Below, piece by piece: positions 11,401 to 26,400 of a stretch of DNA of 64,000 nucleotides. Under the pieces are notes generated by a model. That model was not told the origin of the DNA and did not search any database. It saw only the letters and a list, made by a program, of their open reading frames with translations. Position 1 is the first letter of the stretch; each line of letters begins with the position of its first letter. Made by a program: the position numbers and the translations under genes. The DNA lies in NCBI GenBank assembly GCA_949361645.1, contig OX442422.1:3669137-3733136 (forward strand). The letters are read 5' to 3'. This stretch comes from Spongilla lacustris. Lineage: Eukaryota; Porifera; Demospongiae; Spongillida; Spongillidae.

Positions 11401-14400
11401 GACATGTACATGTACTAATCCCCTGCAATGATACATACATGTACATGTGTACACAGTAATGTTAAATCGACGGACTGTCTACGTGTAGACGAAATTGGTC
11501 AAAATCATCTACATGTAGACGCTATTTCAGAGCAATTTTCAGGTTTATATCCTCCAAAAAACATTTATTTTCTTACTGAACCATCTAAACAGGTTAAACA
11601 ACACATGGGTAGGTAGCATTTTTAAGTTTATTACAATAAATGATATTCAAAGTACACAATCGTCTACGCGTAGATGCATATGGGTCTACGCGTAGATGCA
11701 TATGCGTCTACGCGTAGACGGCGATTTAACATTAATCTCTTTATTTTGCATTTTAGATTATGATGGGCTTTCTGAAGATGGGCTTCATCACTTTGTTTAT
11801 GTCAGACCCTCTGATCTCTGGGTATACCACAGCTTCAGCCTTGCTTGTCATGACCTCCCAAATCTCTCATGTATTTGGACTCAAATTCCAGATCATACCC
11901 ATCTCTGTTTGGTTTCCTGGACTGGCGTCATTTCCTCGAGTAAGTGTCTTATAAAAATTTACACTGTACATGTACATTTCAGTGTCCATATAGATGTACT
12001 GATTACATGTACATGTACATGTACATGTACAATTTAAATAGACATGTTAATTGTCAGCAATCTTCTGGTGTTCACTTAATGTGAATGGTTTACTAAATTC
12101 CTGCCACTTTTCCTCTAAGATTGCAACTTTGCACATTTGTATCTTTATCATTGTATAGCTTATGGTATCAAATTGAAGGTCATTATAAGAAGAACTAAGT
12201 AAAGTTGTGATAGTACTTTTTGGTGGTGGTTAATGGGTTAACATTTTGCAAGATAGAGGTGTCTGGAAGGTTGAATCTCAACTTACATGTAGTGTTTTGA
12301 TTATGAATGCAAGTTTAAGAGTTAGTATATCAATAGCCACTGGGCACCACCTGAGATGCCATTTTAGCCTCATCAAAATTGAGTATTGTTTACATACATT
12401 GTACATTACCTAGTAGTGTTATGTAACTAGCTAGCCACCTTGTGGTTTTATCAGCTGGCATGACTCAGCAGGTTTGTCCTTATTTAGTCAAATACACTTT
12501 TTCCCTGCAATGTCAATCAACCATAAGTATTGTGGGACCCATTTACATGTAAGAAACTTTGATCCTGTCTATTCTAAAGTCGCCTCAGCAAAACTTATAG
12601 CAGAACATCCATCCTCCAGCTTATACATGTATGCAAAGTAGAGATTTGCTGTGCATGGACTGTCACTTGTACGAATTCACCACCTGATAGTGCTTACTGC
12701 TCTAATGAGTTGATCCAGGACAGTAGGGGACATGAAATTTTTTCTGTTTCTATTGTATGCATTGCAGTGTCTTTGTGAGTTGATATAAGTAGTTGCATTA
12801 TCACACTTGTGCCACCTCTAGATATGGTGGCTTTGATATATGTTATTCAGCAAGCTCACCTGTGTTACCAGATGTGTATAATAATGATGTAATTATGTAC
12901 ACTGTACCTTGTGCATGCACATGCACTGTACAATTTACATGTATTGAATATGTTTGCATGTCACTCAAATACTGTACATGTACATGTATGATTTACTCCA
13001 CAAGCTGTCAATTGCTGATTACTACAGTGTACACATGTACTTGCATTAGAGTTTTTCCCACATCAAAAATGTACACACGTACATGTAGCATATGGGTAAC
13101 GATGTAGTGTTGGAAGGAATTTGTAGAGTTGTACTACTAATAGTTTATGTACCAAACTCCTCCTCCTTCTCCTCTTTAACTCATCGTGCTATCATGGACA
13201 TTGTACTGTGATACATATAAATGTGCCCTTGGCACCCAAAGAGTTAGTGTTTTTTGCCTTACATAAATTTCAATTTTTCCTCTTTTCCTAGAATGATACA
13301 GTAGTATCTGCTACTTTGTTTATAATAATCTGCATGTATTTGGTGAAATGTACACCAAAAAGGCAAGTAACGGCATAAATAATGCACTTATAAACTGCCT
13401 ACATGTATCTCTATGGGAATAGTTTGCAAAAGGGGGTTAAGTCCACATGACTTAGATGAGCTTTAAATATGCTGATGGAGGGTTCAGATACTGAATGCAA
13501 TCTTGCAAGTCATTCATACATGTACATGTATGTAGTATACGCATTTTGGACAGACACACTTGGAAGCTATCAAAGCCATTAACAGGTATACATTTGTAGA
13601 TAATTAATCTACATGCTGATAAACATGTTCCATTTTCCATTTACTCATGATCACTACACATGCAACATTTGTGTGTACTATACCTGCATGGGTATACATG
13701 TATACGTGTACTTCAAGCTGTACAAACCAAACAATGTACATACATGTATATACATCTACATGTTCATTTTGTAAATGTACTTACGTTACATGTATAATGT
13801 AAATGCAATTATGCATTATACGGTGTAGTATTAGAACATGTTTATTGGCATGTAGATTAATTAGCTATAACACCTATTAATGGCTTCAGCTTCCAAGTGT
13901 GTCTGTACAAAATGCGTATTCGTGTACTTCAAGCTACTTTGTAAATGTATTTACATGTATAATGTAAATGGAATTATGCATTATACGGTGTAGTACTAGA
14001 GTTCTCTTTGTGAAGGACCCTTTTCCCCCATCTGTGCAGACATGGATTGAAGTGTTTCGACAGATTTTCCAGTGGCCATACTATGTAAACAATGCCGCAT
14101 TTGTGACTTCAGTGATCAGCATCATTCTGTATATTGTTATGGAACTTATTAATAGCAAATTTATCTCACGAGTCAAAGTTTGCTGTTGTGTCTATTCAAG
14201 GAGAGACAGAAAGTGGCATACATTGAGGAGATTTCCCTTTCCATTACGCATCCCTGTTGCTTTGATATTGGTATGTTGTATCAGTAGGGCATACATGTAC
14301 ATGTGTGTATATCCAGTATATGTTTGTTTAATACATTGCCTGGGTGTAGTGCCCTTTCAAGTGCATGTACACGTACTCCTGTATGTCTTTTAAGTTGCTG

Positions 14401-17400
14401 GGATTTGACATGAATGTTCTGTTGTTAAGTACTCAAATTGCAGTTGCAGTTTGGATTGTATTGTACATGTACATATATAATTGTCCAGTTACATGTATAT
14501 GTAATGTACATGTACATGAATGTTTTGAGGTACATGTGTATTGCAATAGTTGTCCACTAATGTGTGATTGATAAAAATCTGCGCAACACCTGATCATAAG
14601 TGTACATGTATGTGGTGAAGTAATGTATTGTAAGGGTCTTCTCATGATTTACTAAACTTAGATTAAGAATCACATCGCAATTGCAAATGTATCGCAAAAG
14701 ATGCGGAAGACCTTTCCTCCAGACTCATCCCATGCATGGCAACCACTCACTAACAGTATAGATATTAGGATCTATGATCTAACAATATAACTCCTTCAAC
14801 CACTTTGTACAGTTGTCAGATAATTGTTGGGAGTTGCATAGATTGCCAGAATTTCATGTACATATGCATGTACAGTAGTTAACACATATCAAACACGGGC
14901 TTCGGAAGGTATTTAACATTGGTCCGGCAAATGAATAAATGAGCGTGGGTAGTGATGAAAGGGGTGGGTGTGGGAAGAGGTGGAAATCCCATCCTGCCCA
15001 GCCACTGGATAGGGGGGGAGCGCTGTAATTGGGACAGGGTCGGAGCCCCCAAAGCTTTGCAAGTTGTGCATTATTAATGTCTGGAACCATAAGGATTTTC
15101 AGTTTGCTGCCCAAATAATATCGTGGCAATGAATTCAAAATTGAAATGGTACATGTACATTTAAAATGCTTATTCCAGGCATGAATATAAATACATAAAA
15201 TGACCAAACTGGCTAAGGCACTACTTTTCTACCTTGAACAAACTGCTCCACAATAACATCTATGATCAGTTTATCAAGGCTTTCTTGGTTAATGTTTAGC
15301 AGCATTATGTGGCTCAATCTATATTGACACATACACGTGTAGTACATGTACTTCACAAGTACGTTATTTCTTCAAGCACCTTGTTGAAGAAAAACTGCTC
15401 TCACTAACAGTATTGGTTGCTGGCATTAGTCTAGCTACTGTGCATGCTTCGCTGAAAAATTCTTTCTTTAACATTTCCTGCATTGCTTTAATGCAATCTT
15501 TCAGAAGTAACCTTTCACCCTTTGCTGTAAACCAGCTTCCAAGATTTTGCAGCTGTGCAGATAGTAGGGAGGATTCAAGGTCATTCTCGTAAGAGGCAAC
15601 TACATGTATACATGTACATGTACATGTACTTCCTTACCATATTGAGTCTTTTTTTTTTGAAGTTCATCGACGCTTTGCATGATATTGTTTAGGTTCGTTT
15701 TTCAGTGATTCGTATGAGCCAAGAACGTGTATATTGTTGCAATTCGTTTAGTGGCAAATTCTGGCTAAGCTATTAACTAGTATACTCGTGCACATAAGTG
15801 GTACCGCCCACCGCATTCAACACTAAGAGCGTTGACTGTTATGGTAACATGATTTTATCACATCGAGTTAATGCATTAACCACTATGAAAAGCATGCATC
15901 ACATGTGTTTTTGCAGGGCCAATTCCTCTACTTCAGTCTTCAGAGTCACTGTCAGTCTCATCTTCATCACTGGTTTCTTCAGATTCCTGTGTGTCACTCT
16001 CACTACTGGTATTTGATTCTACCTCTTTATCAACAGCTTGAGTGCCTCTACCCCTGCCTCTACCCCTGCCTCTGCCAGTGCCACAGTCTGCCTCTCCATC
16101 AGCACCCTTTCCACTTCCTCTTCCCCTGCCCCTTCCCCACTTTCTGCACCTCCACGGGGCAGTGGTATCCCTGCGAGCAGCAGCTGTGCCCATGTCCACA
16201 ACAAAGCCAGTGGCTGGGGCTGCACAAGGTACTATTGGGGGTAGTGTTCTGGCTACATGTTGAACAATCAAGTGATCAAGTCCAGCTGCTAGGGAGCCTA
16301 TGGCTGTGACATCATCTGAATCTTCACTATCATACATGTGTAGCACTCAGGATCTGACTCTGCTTGCACATCTTCATTGACTGTGAACAGATTGCCTTGT
16401 GCATACAACTCCATGGCTGCAATCTGGGTGTCCTGGTCAAAAATCTTGTCGAGCTCTGCTTTACGCCAAGCAGACTTGATTAGGTCGGGGTTTCGCTGAA
16501 GCTGCATGAAAGCAGCTTCCAAGAAGGTACAACACGGGTCCATTAATGCACTGATCCGCATGTCTTGCCTGCAGTCCTCTGGAGCTTTGCCCTCAGTAAG
16601 CTGCCTATGGACATGCTCAAGAAGAAAGGCATGGAATCCTTTCCTAACTGCATCTTTGATGGGTTTCTGGACACCCACATCCATTGGCTGGACCTTGCCA
16701 GTACAGCCAGCAGGAATAAATGCAATGTGCACACTTGATGGTTTTCCTGGAACAGTTGTAGTACTTGTATTAGCAAGTGTGACAGCTGCTGGCCATACAT
16801 CTGCCTTTCTTGCACATATGCTATGAAATCTGCTCTGAGGTGCACCTTCCAGCAATCCATAATGAGCAGCAGTGGTGGTGCAATGCCTGGGTGATCTTTC
16901 CAATGCTGCAGTTGTATTCTGACATCTTTGACATATTTTACCAGCACGTTTTCAACCCACAGCTGCATGGTTTCAAAACTGGCCCAATGGTTGGAAGTCA
17001 TAGTCAGATGAACATGCAGCTCATCAAGCTGACGACGTCCCTCACCAACTGGCAAGCTTCTTTCTGTCTTGCCTTGAAAGATCACCTGCATCCCAACAGC
17101 AGTACCAGCAGCTGATATGGCTGGTACAATGGTTATCTGACGCTTGTCTTCTTGACCAACCATTGGAACACTCTTTGAACCACGTTTGGCCCACTTGTAT
17201 CTGCCCATAGGAACAATGGCAATACCTGCTTGGTCTAGGTTGACAATGAGAGTAGGTGGGATCTTCTTTGTCCACACATAGTATGCCAGTTGAAAAGCAC
17301 TTTCTGTTGCCAGTCATCGTGCAATTTTGAGCAGCTGTAGTAGCTGTTCGAACTGACAATCCCATTTGCTTCAGCAAATTGAATACCCAGCCAGTGGAGA

Positions 17401-20400
17401 CCCTGAAACCACCTCCATTCTCCAAGAGAACACTGCCATGCCCTTTTTCAACAATCACATTCCTGATAGTGGGCTAATGGTAATCTGCAAATGTACATCG
17501 ATACATACTGGTGACATAAAAACCTCGCATATAAACAAATGCATATGCATTTACATGTATGCATGTACATACATATACATGTCTCTAGTATTGCATACAT
17601 GTATATGTGCTAGCAATATACCGGTACCAGACACCGGTATCGATACAAATTCTACAATACAGATCCTTACCGGTCCATTTGCCTTCACAATCTGCTCAAT
17701 CTTTGCCTGGATATCTGCATAGAGCTGATCACTCACCAATTTCATGCCCTTGTGTTGCTTGGTTTCAACAACTCCATTTTTGAGCCACGTTGCCATCATT
17801 GTGATTTTCAACCTCTCAAAGCATGGGAGCTTAATCAAATCTTTGTAAAGCTCCATTGGTTTGAAAGCATCAGGGTGAGGGAGCTTAGCCACCATTTGGT
17901 CTTGCATTTGCAAAGCCAACTGTCGATGAGATGCTTGCCACTGCAGGTATGGCCCCCTTTTACAACCCCCATTTCCTTGTTTAGTTACAATACTGTTTGT
18001 GGCCTGAATGGCATGGATCCACTCAAAAATAGATACATTAGCCTTGTGAGAGCAACCCGCTGGCTTGGAATCGTGTGCTTTTTTTTCTTTTGGTACCCAT
18101 GGGAAAGAACTTAGTTGTAATATTGAGCATAAGCGGTTTCAGGGTTTGCGGATTCCCATCACCCGGTACTGTTAGCTGGGGCTCTGATTGGGTATCCTGT
18201 ACCATGTCTAGATCCGTTGTAGATATTGGTACCACTGCTGGAGCTAATCTTGCATATGCCCATGGTAATAGAGTTTGTTCGCACTTCCTGCCCTTGGGTT
18301 TTGGAACCTCCACCTACATCTCAGTCGCCATATTACCGCAATTATTGATCAATACTACAAACTTAATATCCTTATGTATGTTCAATGGTCCGTCTGATGC
18401 TAAAAGTGTATATTTCTTGGTTTTCATGTTTTCGTGCGAGAGTGGAAACGAACAAAAAAACGATAATGGACTGAAAATACGGTAATTAAGGTGCTGATCA
18501 AATGTTTCACAGTTAGCTGCACTGACTATCAAGCTTTATAAATTGATAAATTGCGTAGCCTGGCTGATTAAATTGATCTGAAATGCTTGCAATGGCCAAA
18601 ATCTAAAACCTCTAAGTAAGCAGGATGGTACTACATGTAGTCTTCAACTGTAGCACTGCATGACCCTTCTCAAGTATCAACTTTAAGACCTTTAGGAGCT
18701 CTTCTGTCATGTGGCAGCACTGGAGGATTAGTGATTGTGCGTTCATGGAGGCAGTGAACTAAAAGAAAAAAAGCAGTCTGTAGTGTGCATGGACACATGT
18801 GCATTCAGTTAAAGAATAGTAGCAAGACATTGACTGCTTTTGTAAAGTTCTGTGCATGTTATCAGTTATCTTGAGGATTTTCATGGCAAGCTGCAGCCTA
18901 AACAGCACATGTACATGTAAATTAAAAATAGCCACTCCCTCCCATATACATGTAGCGCCTTTCTCCTTACCCTCTCAAAGTAACCAAAATAGAGTATTGG
19001 TTTAGCTTCGTAGAAACGGCCACATCTTTTCGACCAGCAACCTGTTTCTCCATCTCTTGCAGTTTTACGAGTGTGCTTTCAATGATGGAACTGCAACACT
19101 TGAAAAATAAACTCGAGACCCTTGTTTCCTAACACAAATAGAGTTTTACAGCAAAATTCGCAATAAAATAGACTCCGTTTTACCCTACGCCAAAAAATAT
19201 GTTTAGATTCAAAAGGGCGTACATGTAGTGGCCAGAAGCAGGTATGTGGCTAGAAGTGAATTGGTATGAAAAATGTGTGGATGGTCACTGTAGGTACTTA
19301 TTACAATAGTTTAGGCACTACATGTAGGTGTTCTTTTAGCAGAAGTTTTGCATCTTAAGTTGTCCAGTTTTCGATTGTGGATACTGTAGTGTATGAATAC
19401 ACCCACTTACATGTATGTTTATATGAACTTACACTTGACTGCCTGGTTGGTGAAAATGAAGGAAGTTGGATGGACCTCAGTGTATCAGCAAGAATACGTT
19501 CTCTCGCGAACTGACAACCCTCACCTCTCTACACCTACACCAGGCTTCATGTTCATTAAAATGTCCATTGTACTAAAGCCAAACTGATAACTTTGAAGGG
19601 TAAATTAAGACTTCTTACCTCATTTCTTCACTCCCTGAGTTACAGTAAAGGTATTCCACTCGCACCGGTAAGCCGCCGCCAGGGTTTGACCACAAACATG
19701 GTTAAATGACTTTTGATCACACTTTGCATGATACACTCCATACAAATGCACATTTTATACTTTTGTACAACGCATGTCATTGGTGGCTTCCAATGGGTAG
19801 GATCATTTTCTCAGACCTGCTGTGGCGACATCACATTTCCATGTCTATCTCGTTCCCACTCCTTTACACTCCACCCTCCTTTAGCAACAGATGAGTTTGT
19901 TGCCCCATCATGCTCAGTCACCATGCTGACCTGAGAGCATGCATTGGCGTTTCCATTACTGAGGCCAGCTCTGTGTACCACTGAATAGTTGAAGGGTTGA
20001 AGGGCTAGACTCCATCAGGTTAGTTGGGAGTTGCTTTCTTTGAACTTGTTCAGCCACATCAGTGATATGTGGTCTGTCTCCACGGTGAACTTCTGGCCAA
20101 TGAGATATACTCTGAACGTCTCCATGCCCAACATTATGGCTAGACACTCTTTTTCAACTGTGGAGCACAGTATTTCCCGAGGGAGTAATGTCCTACTGAA
20201 TTAGGCAACACAACCAAGAGCATACTGTTGACTTAACACTGCCCCAATTCCATACTTAGAAGTGTCAGTCTGCAGGACAAAGCTTCTCGAAGTCAGGGCT
20301 CGCTAGCAACTGGAGTAGAACACAGTAGCCACTTTGACTCTTGAAATGCTGTCTCGCACTTTGCTGTCCAGGTTATACGTCTCTGGGTGCCACCTTTTTT

Positions 20401-23400
20401 GTCAGCTCGGTCAGTGGTAGAGCCACAGCTGTGTAGTTTGGTATGAACCGTCAGTAGTACCCAATCAGACCGAGGAACGCTCGAACCTGCATCTTTGTTT
20501 TTGGAACCTCAAACTGCTTGATGACCAGTACTTTCAACAGTTCAGGTTCCACGTGGTATAGCATTGCTACAGCCATTTTGTGCTCTATACCTTCGTTCAA
20601 GATTCAGTGGAGCTGGTTGCTAGGATCTACATGTACATTGCATAGATGGCAATGGAGCTGCATGCAAAGAACATGAAGGCAATGGAGCAGGTTGCTGGGA
20701 AGTTGATGGCAATGGAGTGCTCAGCTTTCAGAGAACGTGAAGGCAATGGAGCAAATTGCTGGAAAGTACATGTAGTTGTAGTTAGGCTTGAGCGGTATTC
20801 TACCCTGGCATTTGGATATACATGTACATGGTGGTTTGTCCATTGGTGTCATTTGGATCAAGATTCGGATACTTTTTGCAACATGCATTTAGGTTCATGT
20901 AATTTAAGCCCCTGTACTTGTACATGTATTATGGTTATGTTTCCTTATTGGTGTTGTGCTCAATTGACTGGATGGGCAAGTTTTATTAGTTTGTACCCTA
21001 ACCACCATGATCCCAGTGATGTCCTCACACTTCAGTTTAACTAACTCATCGCAGTGCGTGAACCCAGCAAAGGTACACTGCCAATAACCTGACCTCTGTC
21101 AGGGATGGATCCGGCCCTGCCTCCATCATGGCCTTCAACATATCAGCCGTGAGGTATTCCTTGCAGGCTTTTGGTTTAGCCAACGTGTGCCTTATACCCT
21201 CCAAGGTGACTTCAACTAAAGGCAACCTTCGGGTTATTCCTGTACATGTAGTGTGTGAATACATGTACACCCACTTACATGTACATACATGTGCATGTAT
21301 GTTTAGATAAACTTACACTTAACTGCTTCTTTGTTGGGAATGAGGGAAGTTGGACAGACCTCAGTGTATCCGCAAGAATACATTCTCTACGAACTGACAG
21401 CTCCCACCTCTCTACACCTACACCATGCTTCATGTATTAACTCTACTATCCACTGAAAATGTAAAATGAACAGGTTTGATATATGTATTTACATGTATTA
21501 ATTATTTATAATTATATTTATACTTCTACTTAAGACGCAATGAATCAATGAACTGAAGACCTAGCCAATATGGCCCTTGCTTGACGATGCTTAGCCTTCC
21601 GTACAAAGCCAACACAGCAGAAGACTTGGGCAAGCGGTGTGAGTAGAGACACTTACTGGCTTCTTCTCCCCAACAACTATATGTCTCCACAGCTAAAGGA
21701 ATGCAAACCCAGCCCAAACGGTTCATTTCACAATGTTGGGGGCATATTTGCGGGCTTCAGCAGCCGATACAGCGGATCCAGCCATCACACTCGCTTCATT
21801 TAAAGTAGTTGGATTTAGCAGTGATGTACGGGTGAAATGCTGCCGGCCTGCCGAACTCCCAGTTCTGGACCAGGATGTCTGCAGGGTGAGTATGTCTGCC
21901 CTCTTCGTCTAGGCTACTGCCTGCTTCGTGTTGTCCCCTGTTACATGCCAGCTTACAAGATTTGTCACACAGTGCATTGTGCCTTATACAATGTAGTTAA
22001 GTCACCACCACTTTTATACGTAAGAGTGTAATGACCCAGGCATGTGAAGGGTAGAAGGAACAGCAGGTGTTTTGTGACATAATATCCATTCTGTGCCAAC
22101 ATTTGAGAGCCACCTGGAATTCAGGTGGCTCCATTTGTAAATTGAGCTGAGGTGTGGGCATGGCTGAGAGCCGGGCTGAGGCATGGGGAGATGACACTGA
22201 GAGGAGACTCGCACACTGTGCTGGTGATGAAGCATGGTCAAACAAAATCTTCAGCTGATGGTCCTCAATCTTAGACAACAGATTCCTCTGGCGAGGATGG
22301 GCATCGAGAATGTTCTGAACATGTACAGGCTCGGAATCCACAATGATAAGATTGAGGTCATATATGGACTGCTCCAAGTGGTGGTTCTTCAAGGGCAATT
22401 CCTGATTGGCTAATGGAAGCAGTGAAGCATGCACCGGAAAGACTGTGGAGACCCAGGCCTCCCCTACTAGTACTCAGCTGTGCCTGTGCCAAGCAATGTT
22501 GGAGACATCAGCACTCGTACATTCTGTGAAACAGCAATGGATGCCCTAGTCAAATACGTATTTATTTATTTATTTGGGCAAAGCATCTCTCAAGCTATTG
22601 TTATAAATATACGAATACACATTACACCTATTACCATTGAAGCACTGACCCATCCTCGATGGGTGAAAACAATGAAAATGCATCTATTATATAGCCCTAT
22701 TACATACATCTTCACTGGCTGTTAATGTATTATCCACCCAACATATGCAAAATACAAACTGCTCTTTATTTGACACATCTGTACACTCATCTGCCGTGAT
22801 GGTAAAGAAACCATTCTTAGCAATATCTGAGCAGATCTGCCGCACAATGTGCCAAGCCACTATCTCCAGAAACTCATTCTGGATTTCTCCTGAGGTGTAC
22901 TTGTTAGTCCTTTTCTTCATCCAAGTCAGAAGAGCTGGACAAGCAATTCCTTGCAAAAGTAGAAGCTGTGAAAAGTTGCTTCCAGCACCATACATTGTGT
23001 ATGTCCCCTCACAGCCAGTCCCTGAATCATTTAACATTGCTATATTTGATTCCTTTCCTTTCTTGTGTTCTGTGCTTAGGAACTCACCTGCACCACCGGT
23101 CTTTACATGTAATGGGATACATTCAACAGCTTTCTTATGAAACTGGCAATCGGTGGGCCCGCATCTCGGCAGCTTTGGTGGGGTGTTTCACCATCAAAAT
23201 CAAGGCTAAACGGGCGAATCCCTCCAGCTACAGGGTGATCTCTGCAATAGGCATGCGATGGATGAGTCGGCATGTAAATGGATGGATGTCAGTCCCCCTG
23301 TTTGGGATTCTTCCTGCCACATGTCTGCCGCCTGCACAAATTTGAACTTGAGAATCCATTTGACGAGCTGAGCCGGTAGACCCGCGATCAGGTCAAATGG

Positions 23401-26400
23401 CAGTGGTGCCTGATTCAATGACACAGGCACTATGCTCAGTGACAGCACCTGAGGTTGACTCTCGCTCGAGAACATTGGAGTAAATGTCGGCACATCGATA
23501 ACAGATGTCGAGGGCACCATACCTAAAACATCACGGAGGAAGTACACATACCTATTTGCACACCTATAACCACATGAAATACGTTAAGTACTAATCGTGA
23601 GCACTTACAATGATGAACCGCGGAAAATGACATGATAGCGCGTCCCTTCTACCAACCAAACTATTGCAATGCCACCATTAGGACTTACTGGAGGACAACG
23701 AGGACTGAGACGCTCCCTTTGTCATGTGTCGGTGGTCAACCGAGCCAGCTGACGCTCGTCAAATGGAGGATCTTCCTTGCCAGTGGTCCCTTCAGGAGTA
23801 TATTTTTCACCCTTGTCAACCATCGTGAAGCTTTCTCCAAATAAATGAAAGACTCTACAATTGCGCACGGCAGAGTGGCAAACACGTGTGCCAGGCGCAT
23901 GCGTCTAGGCCCTTACATGTATGTAGCCGATATGGGCACGAGCATGAGCATCGGTTAACTGTGTTTAACTGCCTTAAACTCTATCACGGCTGTTTCATTG
24001 CACATGGCTGTTTACAACCAGGCATTAGGTTTGACAATTAGATGTATACCGTAAATCGCAAGGAAATATACATTGTACGTGCGAGCCTCATTATAAATGC
24101 TGTATCTTTAGCGAGCCATATCGTGCTCACTTTAAGTCCAACATACGAGAAAATACTTCCCTCGCTAACCCTATGCATGTAGTTACTAACAATCCACATA
24201 CGCAATAGTTTCATTATGTTTATAGGAAATGTGCAGCTGATTTTTGTACCAATCTTCGATTGTGTCACTGGGGAGGAGTTACTTCAGGTTGATGCCCAAC
24301 AATTTTCCATTAAGGTCAGTATGCATCACCATAGAGAAGAGGCCTATAAGTGTTCAGAATAGCCATTGGAAGTTTGCCATATTGGTTTTTGACAACACAG
24401 TACGCTTCTGTATCTTATTAATAATCTGTGCGGCTCGTCAGTATCCAACCACATAGGCTCAATGGATCACCACATAGAGATGATTCAAAAGCGCGCAGAG
24501 TTACTGTGAACCTGTTGGTACATGTAGTTACAGGTAAAATGATAAGGGCATTTTATCCATGCTCTTGAGTTTGCAGCACAGCTCTTTTCTGTATTCAGTA
24601 CTACATACGTAATGATGTACCATGCACCCCACCTGTCGTGTTCCTGAACGTTGGATGCGGAATGTATGAGATTGGATAGCAAACAGACAGTAGGAAATGA
24701 TAGAATAGGGGATGCAGTACAGAGAAACATTGCAGGTTATATACTTGCATAACACAATAACACAATACACAATGGTGTGGGTATCATTGTGCGCAAAGGT
24801 GCATGCACGTAACAAAGAGCGGCGCTCCTCTAGTCAGAGGGGTGCGCATTAGTGTCCTCCCAATTAGCACATCATCATAACACCACCTTGCCAGCCTTGA
24901 GAAGGCGAAAACTCTCATTGTCCATGAGGTTTCCTTCTGGCTGAGCGACGAGGGTTGTCTGGACCATATTGGTCACCTGTTGGCCAATGAGGGTTTCGTC
25001 GCTTAGACTGCCAAGGCTCCTGTGATGGACCAGAGGTTTCCATTGTCATGCAGGTGCTGCTACCTCAGAATTTAAGGCAGAATATTCACTGACAGGAGTA
25101 GTTTCAGCTGTTTCTTGCACAAGGGATTTCCCTTCAGTGTGCAGGTCGGAGCTGGCACTTTCCCTGGGTCTGCGTCTTGATCCACACCATAACATGGTCG
25201 CAGCTGCTCAATGTGGCGTCTCCAGGTTCCACCATGAGGAAACACTCTCACATTCACACTGCGAGAACCAAACACCTTGGTAACCACTGCTGGAACCCAT
25301 CTAGGATCTCTTTCATGTCTGGGGCCACGGTACAGAGCATAGCAGGGAGTACCCACAGTATAGATGGGAGCCACTAGCTGAGGAGGCTCCTTGGCTTGGG
25401 ACTGTGCTGCTGCTTGGCCTGTCGACTTTGAGCCATGTAGGCTGGAGAAAGAAGTAGAGCATCAATCCGGGTTAGGATCTGACGGCCATTTAGAAGTTCA
25501 CTTGGCGAGTACCCTTCAGCCAATGGTGTCCGTCGGTATTGCATTAGGAACTCTTGCAGTGCTTCCCGAGGTGGTAGAGAGGATTTTGAGAGGGACTGTT
25601 TGAAAGTCTGCACCAAACGCTCTGCTGCTCCATTTGTGGCTGGATATGGGGCACCTGTCAAGTGAATAATGCCCCTCTCCCTACACCACGCCTGAAACTC
25701 CTCAGATGAGAATGAAGATGCATTATCTGAGACAATGGTGTGTGGGTATCCAAAATGGGCAACGTCTTGCTCTAGCAGCTCAGTAGTTGACTTGGAGGAT
25801 GTAGATGTCGTTGGATGAATGCAAGGATATTTTGAGTAGGCATCTATGAGGACTAGCCAGTTGGTGCCCAGGAAGTTAATTGCATGATCTATATGTACTC
25901 GGCTCCAGGGTTTCTCTGGGAGCATCCATGGATGGTTGGCCGATTTGGGTGGGTTTGTTTGGTGCTCTGCACATGTAGTGCACTTGTGGCAGAGAGCTAC
26001 AATGTCAGCATCAATGTGAGGCCAGTAGACAGCAGTACGGGCAAGTTGCTTCATCCTTTGCACGCCAAAATGTCCCGAAGCTGTAGAACTTGAGGTCGAA
26101 GACTTGAGGGAATGACCACTCTAGAACCATACAGGAGGTATCCATGAGCTGTGGAAAGAGAAACTGCCAGCTTCTGAAATATCTCCAAGGTGGTGTCTTC
26201 TTGTAATCCCCCTTTCTGTGACCAGCCTTCTCTGGTGTATCGCATGACATTGGAGATGGTGGGGTCTTTGTTAGATTCTCTAGGCAGCACACCAGGATCC
26301 AAGGGATTTAACTGCAAACTGATTATATAGATGATACAAACTGTGTCCACATCTGCTTCCTCTTCCTTATCATCAAATGGTGTATCTGGACCAGCTGGAA

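Noticed and set aside
13291..13365. Hydrophobic reading after a tag acceptor that could be an extra SLC26 exon
   Set aside because: Exon 5 joins exon 6 in phase with the family alignment intact, and this piece has no clean donor and no SLC26 counterpart.
14854..15207. A 117-codon - strand frame with a NSLPRYYLG piece, possibly a LINE end
   Set aside because: Only a few residues resemble LINE C-termini and no other RT motif is nearby.
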